This document shows positions 5,733 to 6,316 of a DNA stretch of 6,316 nt, piece after piece; position 1 is the stretch's first letter, and every line of letters begins with the position of its first letter. The notes beneath the pieces were generated by a model. It did not search any database. It was not told the DNA's origin and saw only the letters and a program-made list of their open reading frames with translations. The DNA comes from Trueperaceae bacterium (lineage in GTDB: Bacteria; Deinococcota; Deinococci; Deinococcales; Trueperaceae): contig SKWV01000334.1 of assembly GCA_007128755.1 (NCBI GenBank), forward strand, positions 1-6,316, given 5' to 3'. Made by a program: the position numbers and the translations under genes.

Positions 5733-6316
5733 ATGCGTCGCCATCGGCATCTCCATGGTGCTTTCCTCGTCTCGCTCGCCCTGAGCCTCAGCGCCACGCT
5801 CGCCCTGGCAGCCGGACCGACCGTGGTCGTCGAGGGTGATCTCATGGTCGTCTTCGACGTCCTGGCCACCGGTTACGACGGCGCGCCGGTGGCGCGCGTC
5901 GAGGGAGACGGCCACCTCGTCCTGCGGCGCGGCGACGTCGACTGGCGCGACACGCAGGCTGTCACGGTGCTGCCCGGCGTCGTCCTGGCGCGCGTGGCCG
6001 AGCACGGCGAGGCGGCCGCGTTCATGCGCTACGCGACGTCCGCAACGGCCCAGCGGTCGCTCATCGAAGCCGGCCTGCTGCCCGCGAGCGTCACCGTCAC
6101 CGACCAGGCCGGCCGCACGTTCGAGGTCGCCCAGCCGGTCGAGCGCCTCGCCAGCCCGTACAGCCTCGCGACCTACCTGGCGTACGGCGTGGGTGCGGGC
6201 GATCGCGTGGTGATGGCCGGGTTCCTGGGCGCACGCGACCCGGCCGGCGCCGCCGCCATGACCCGGATCGACGGGCGTTTCCCCGAGCTGAGCACCGTCC
6301 AGGCGCAGGAGAGCAC
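5733..6316 (+). CDS. Secreted solute-binding protein, Peripla_BP_2 (BtuF/FhuD/MolA) type, 3' truncated by window
   Basis: The first 194 residues of an exported ABC-transporter binding protein. Residues 1-26 are a Sec signal peptide: basic start MRRHRH, hydrophobic core, ALA cleavage site after residue 26. There is no lipobox cysteine, so it should be soluble in a periplasm. From about residue 119 the sequence has the signature opening of the cobalamin/siderophore/metal-chelate binding family: VTVTDQAGRTFEV, then VERLASPYSLATYLAYGVGAGDRVV, and a Pro-Glu-Leu-Ser-Thr segment near 184-188 where this family normally has its second conserved strand. Residues about 30-118 are extra relative to typical members. 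Within them, AAAFMRYATSATAQRSLIEA (94-113) resembles the C-terminal helix of ModA-like molybdate-binding proteins. Divergence from a MobA-like gene makes molybdate or tungstate a reasonable ligand guess (the MolA subgroup), but ferric siderophore or cobalamin cannot be excluded. Permease and ATPase genes would be expected downstream. Confidence 0.78.
   Translation, partial: MRRHRHLHGAFLVSLALSLSATLALAAGPTVVVEGDLMVVFDVLATGYDGAPVARVEGDGHLVLRRGDVDWRDTQAVTVLPGVVLARVAEHGEAAAFMRYATSATAQRSLIEAGLLPASVTVTDQAGRTFEVAQPVERLASPYSLATYLAYGVGAGDRVVMAGFLGARDPAGAAAMTRIDGRFPELSTVQAQES

Noticed and set aside
5628..6005. Longer N-terminus for the MobA-like protein (starts at 6005 or 5681)
   Set aside because: The extension would run antisense through the signal peptide and coding sequence of the divergent gene, or add an 18-residue segment without family support. 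The GTP-binding loop already sits near the N-terminus with the 5627 start.

Overview
The window comes from a very GC-rich bacterial chromosome. G/C dominates third codon positions, and every real gene has long arginine-rich shadow frames on both strands. The lineage cannot be fixed from 6.3 kb. Three traits fit a diderm, high-GC lineage such as Deinococcota (Trueperaceae-like): a solute-binding protein with a plain Sec signal and no lipobox, a probably leaderless gene, and TANNNT-type promoter architecture. An actinobacterial or Chloroflexi origin is not excluded.

Layout. Positions 1-133 hold the 3' tail of an unrecognised plus-strand gene. Its TGA overlaps the ATG of the next gene (ATGA). 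Positions 130-2418 encode a 762-residue membrane-anchored alpha/beta hydrolase: five N-terminal membrane helices, a hydrolase domain with a complete Ser-Asp-His set, and a C-terminal beta-sandwich that looks carbohydrate-binding-like. Fifty bases later, behind a strong GGAGG ribosome binding site, 2469-4898 encodes an 809-residue M28 zinc metallopeptidase. Its architecture matches the ER metallopeptidase 1 (ERMP1/Fxna) and yeast Pff1 type: one helix, peptidase domain, eight helices, C-terminal extracytoplasmic domain. These three genes look like one operon. Predicted topology places both catalytic domains outside the cytoplasmic membrane, so the pair probably breaks down or processes extracytoplasmic esters and peptides. 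The substrates are unknown.

A 57-bp convergent gap (4899-4955) contains a GC-rich hairpin without a T-tract. On the minus strand, 4956-5627 encodes a MobA-like molybdenum cofactor guanylyltransferase, apparently transcribed without a leader from a TACACT -10 element. Across a 105-bp divergent spacer, which carries a perfect 6-bp-arm inverted repeat, a plus-strand gene starts at 5733 and runs off the window end. It encodes a secreted solute-binding protein of the BtuF/FhuD/MolA type (Peripla_BP_2), preceded by about 90 residues that resemble the C-terminal end of a ModA-like binding protein.

The right-hand part reads plausibly as a molybdenum/tungsten uptake and cofactor locus, with mobA and a metal-oxyanion or metal-chelate binding protein diverging from a shared regulatory region. 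The left part is an independent operon of exported hydrolases. I see no tRNA, rRNA, insertion sequence, CRISPR array or phage signature. There is no strong evidence for a wholly new system. The most unusual items are the composite solute-binding protein, the 5-TM hydrolase/beta-sandwich fusion, and its pairing with an ERMP1-like peptidase.
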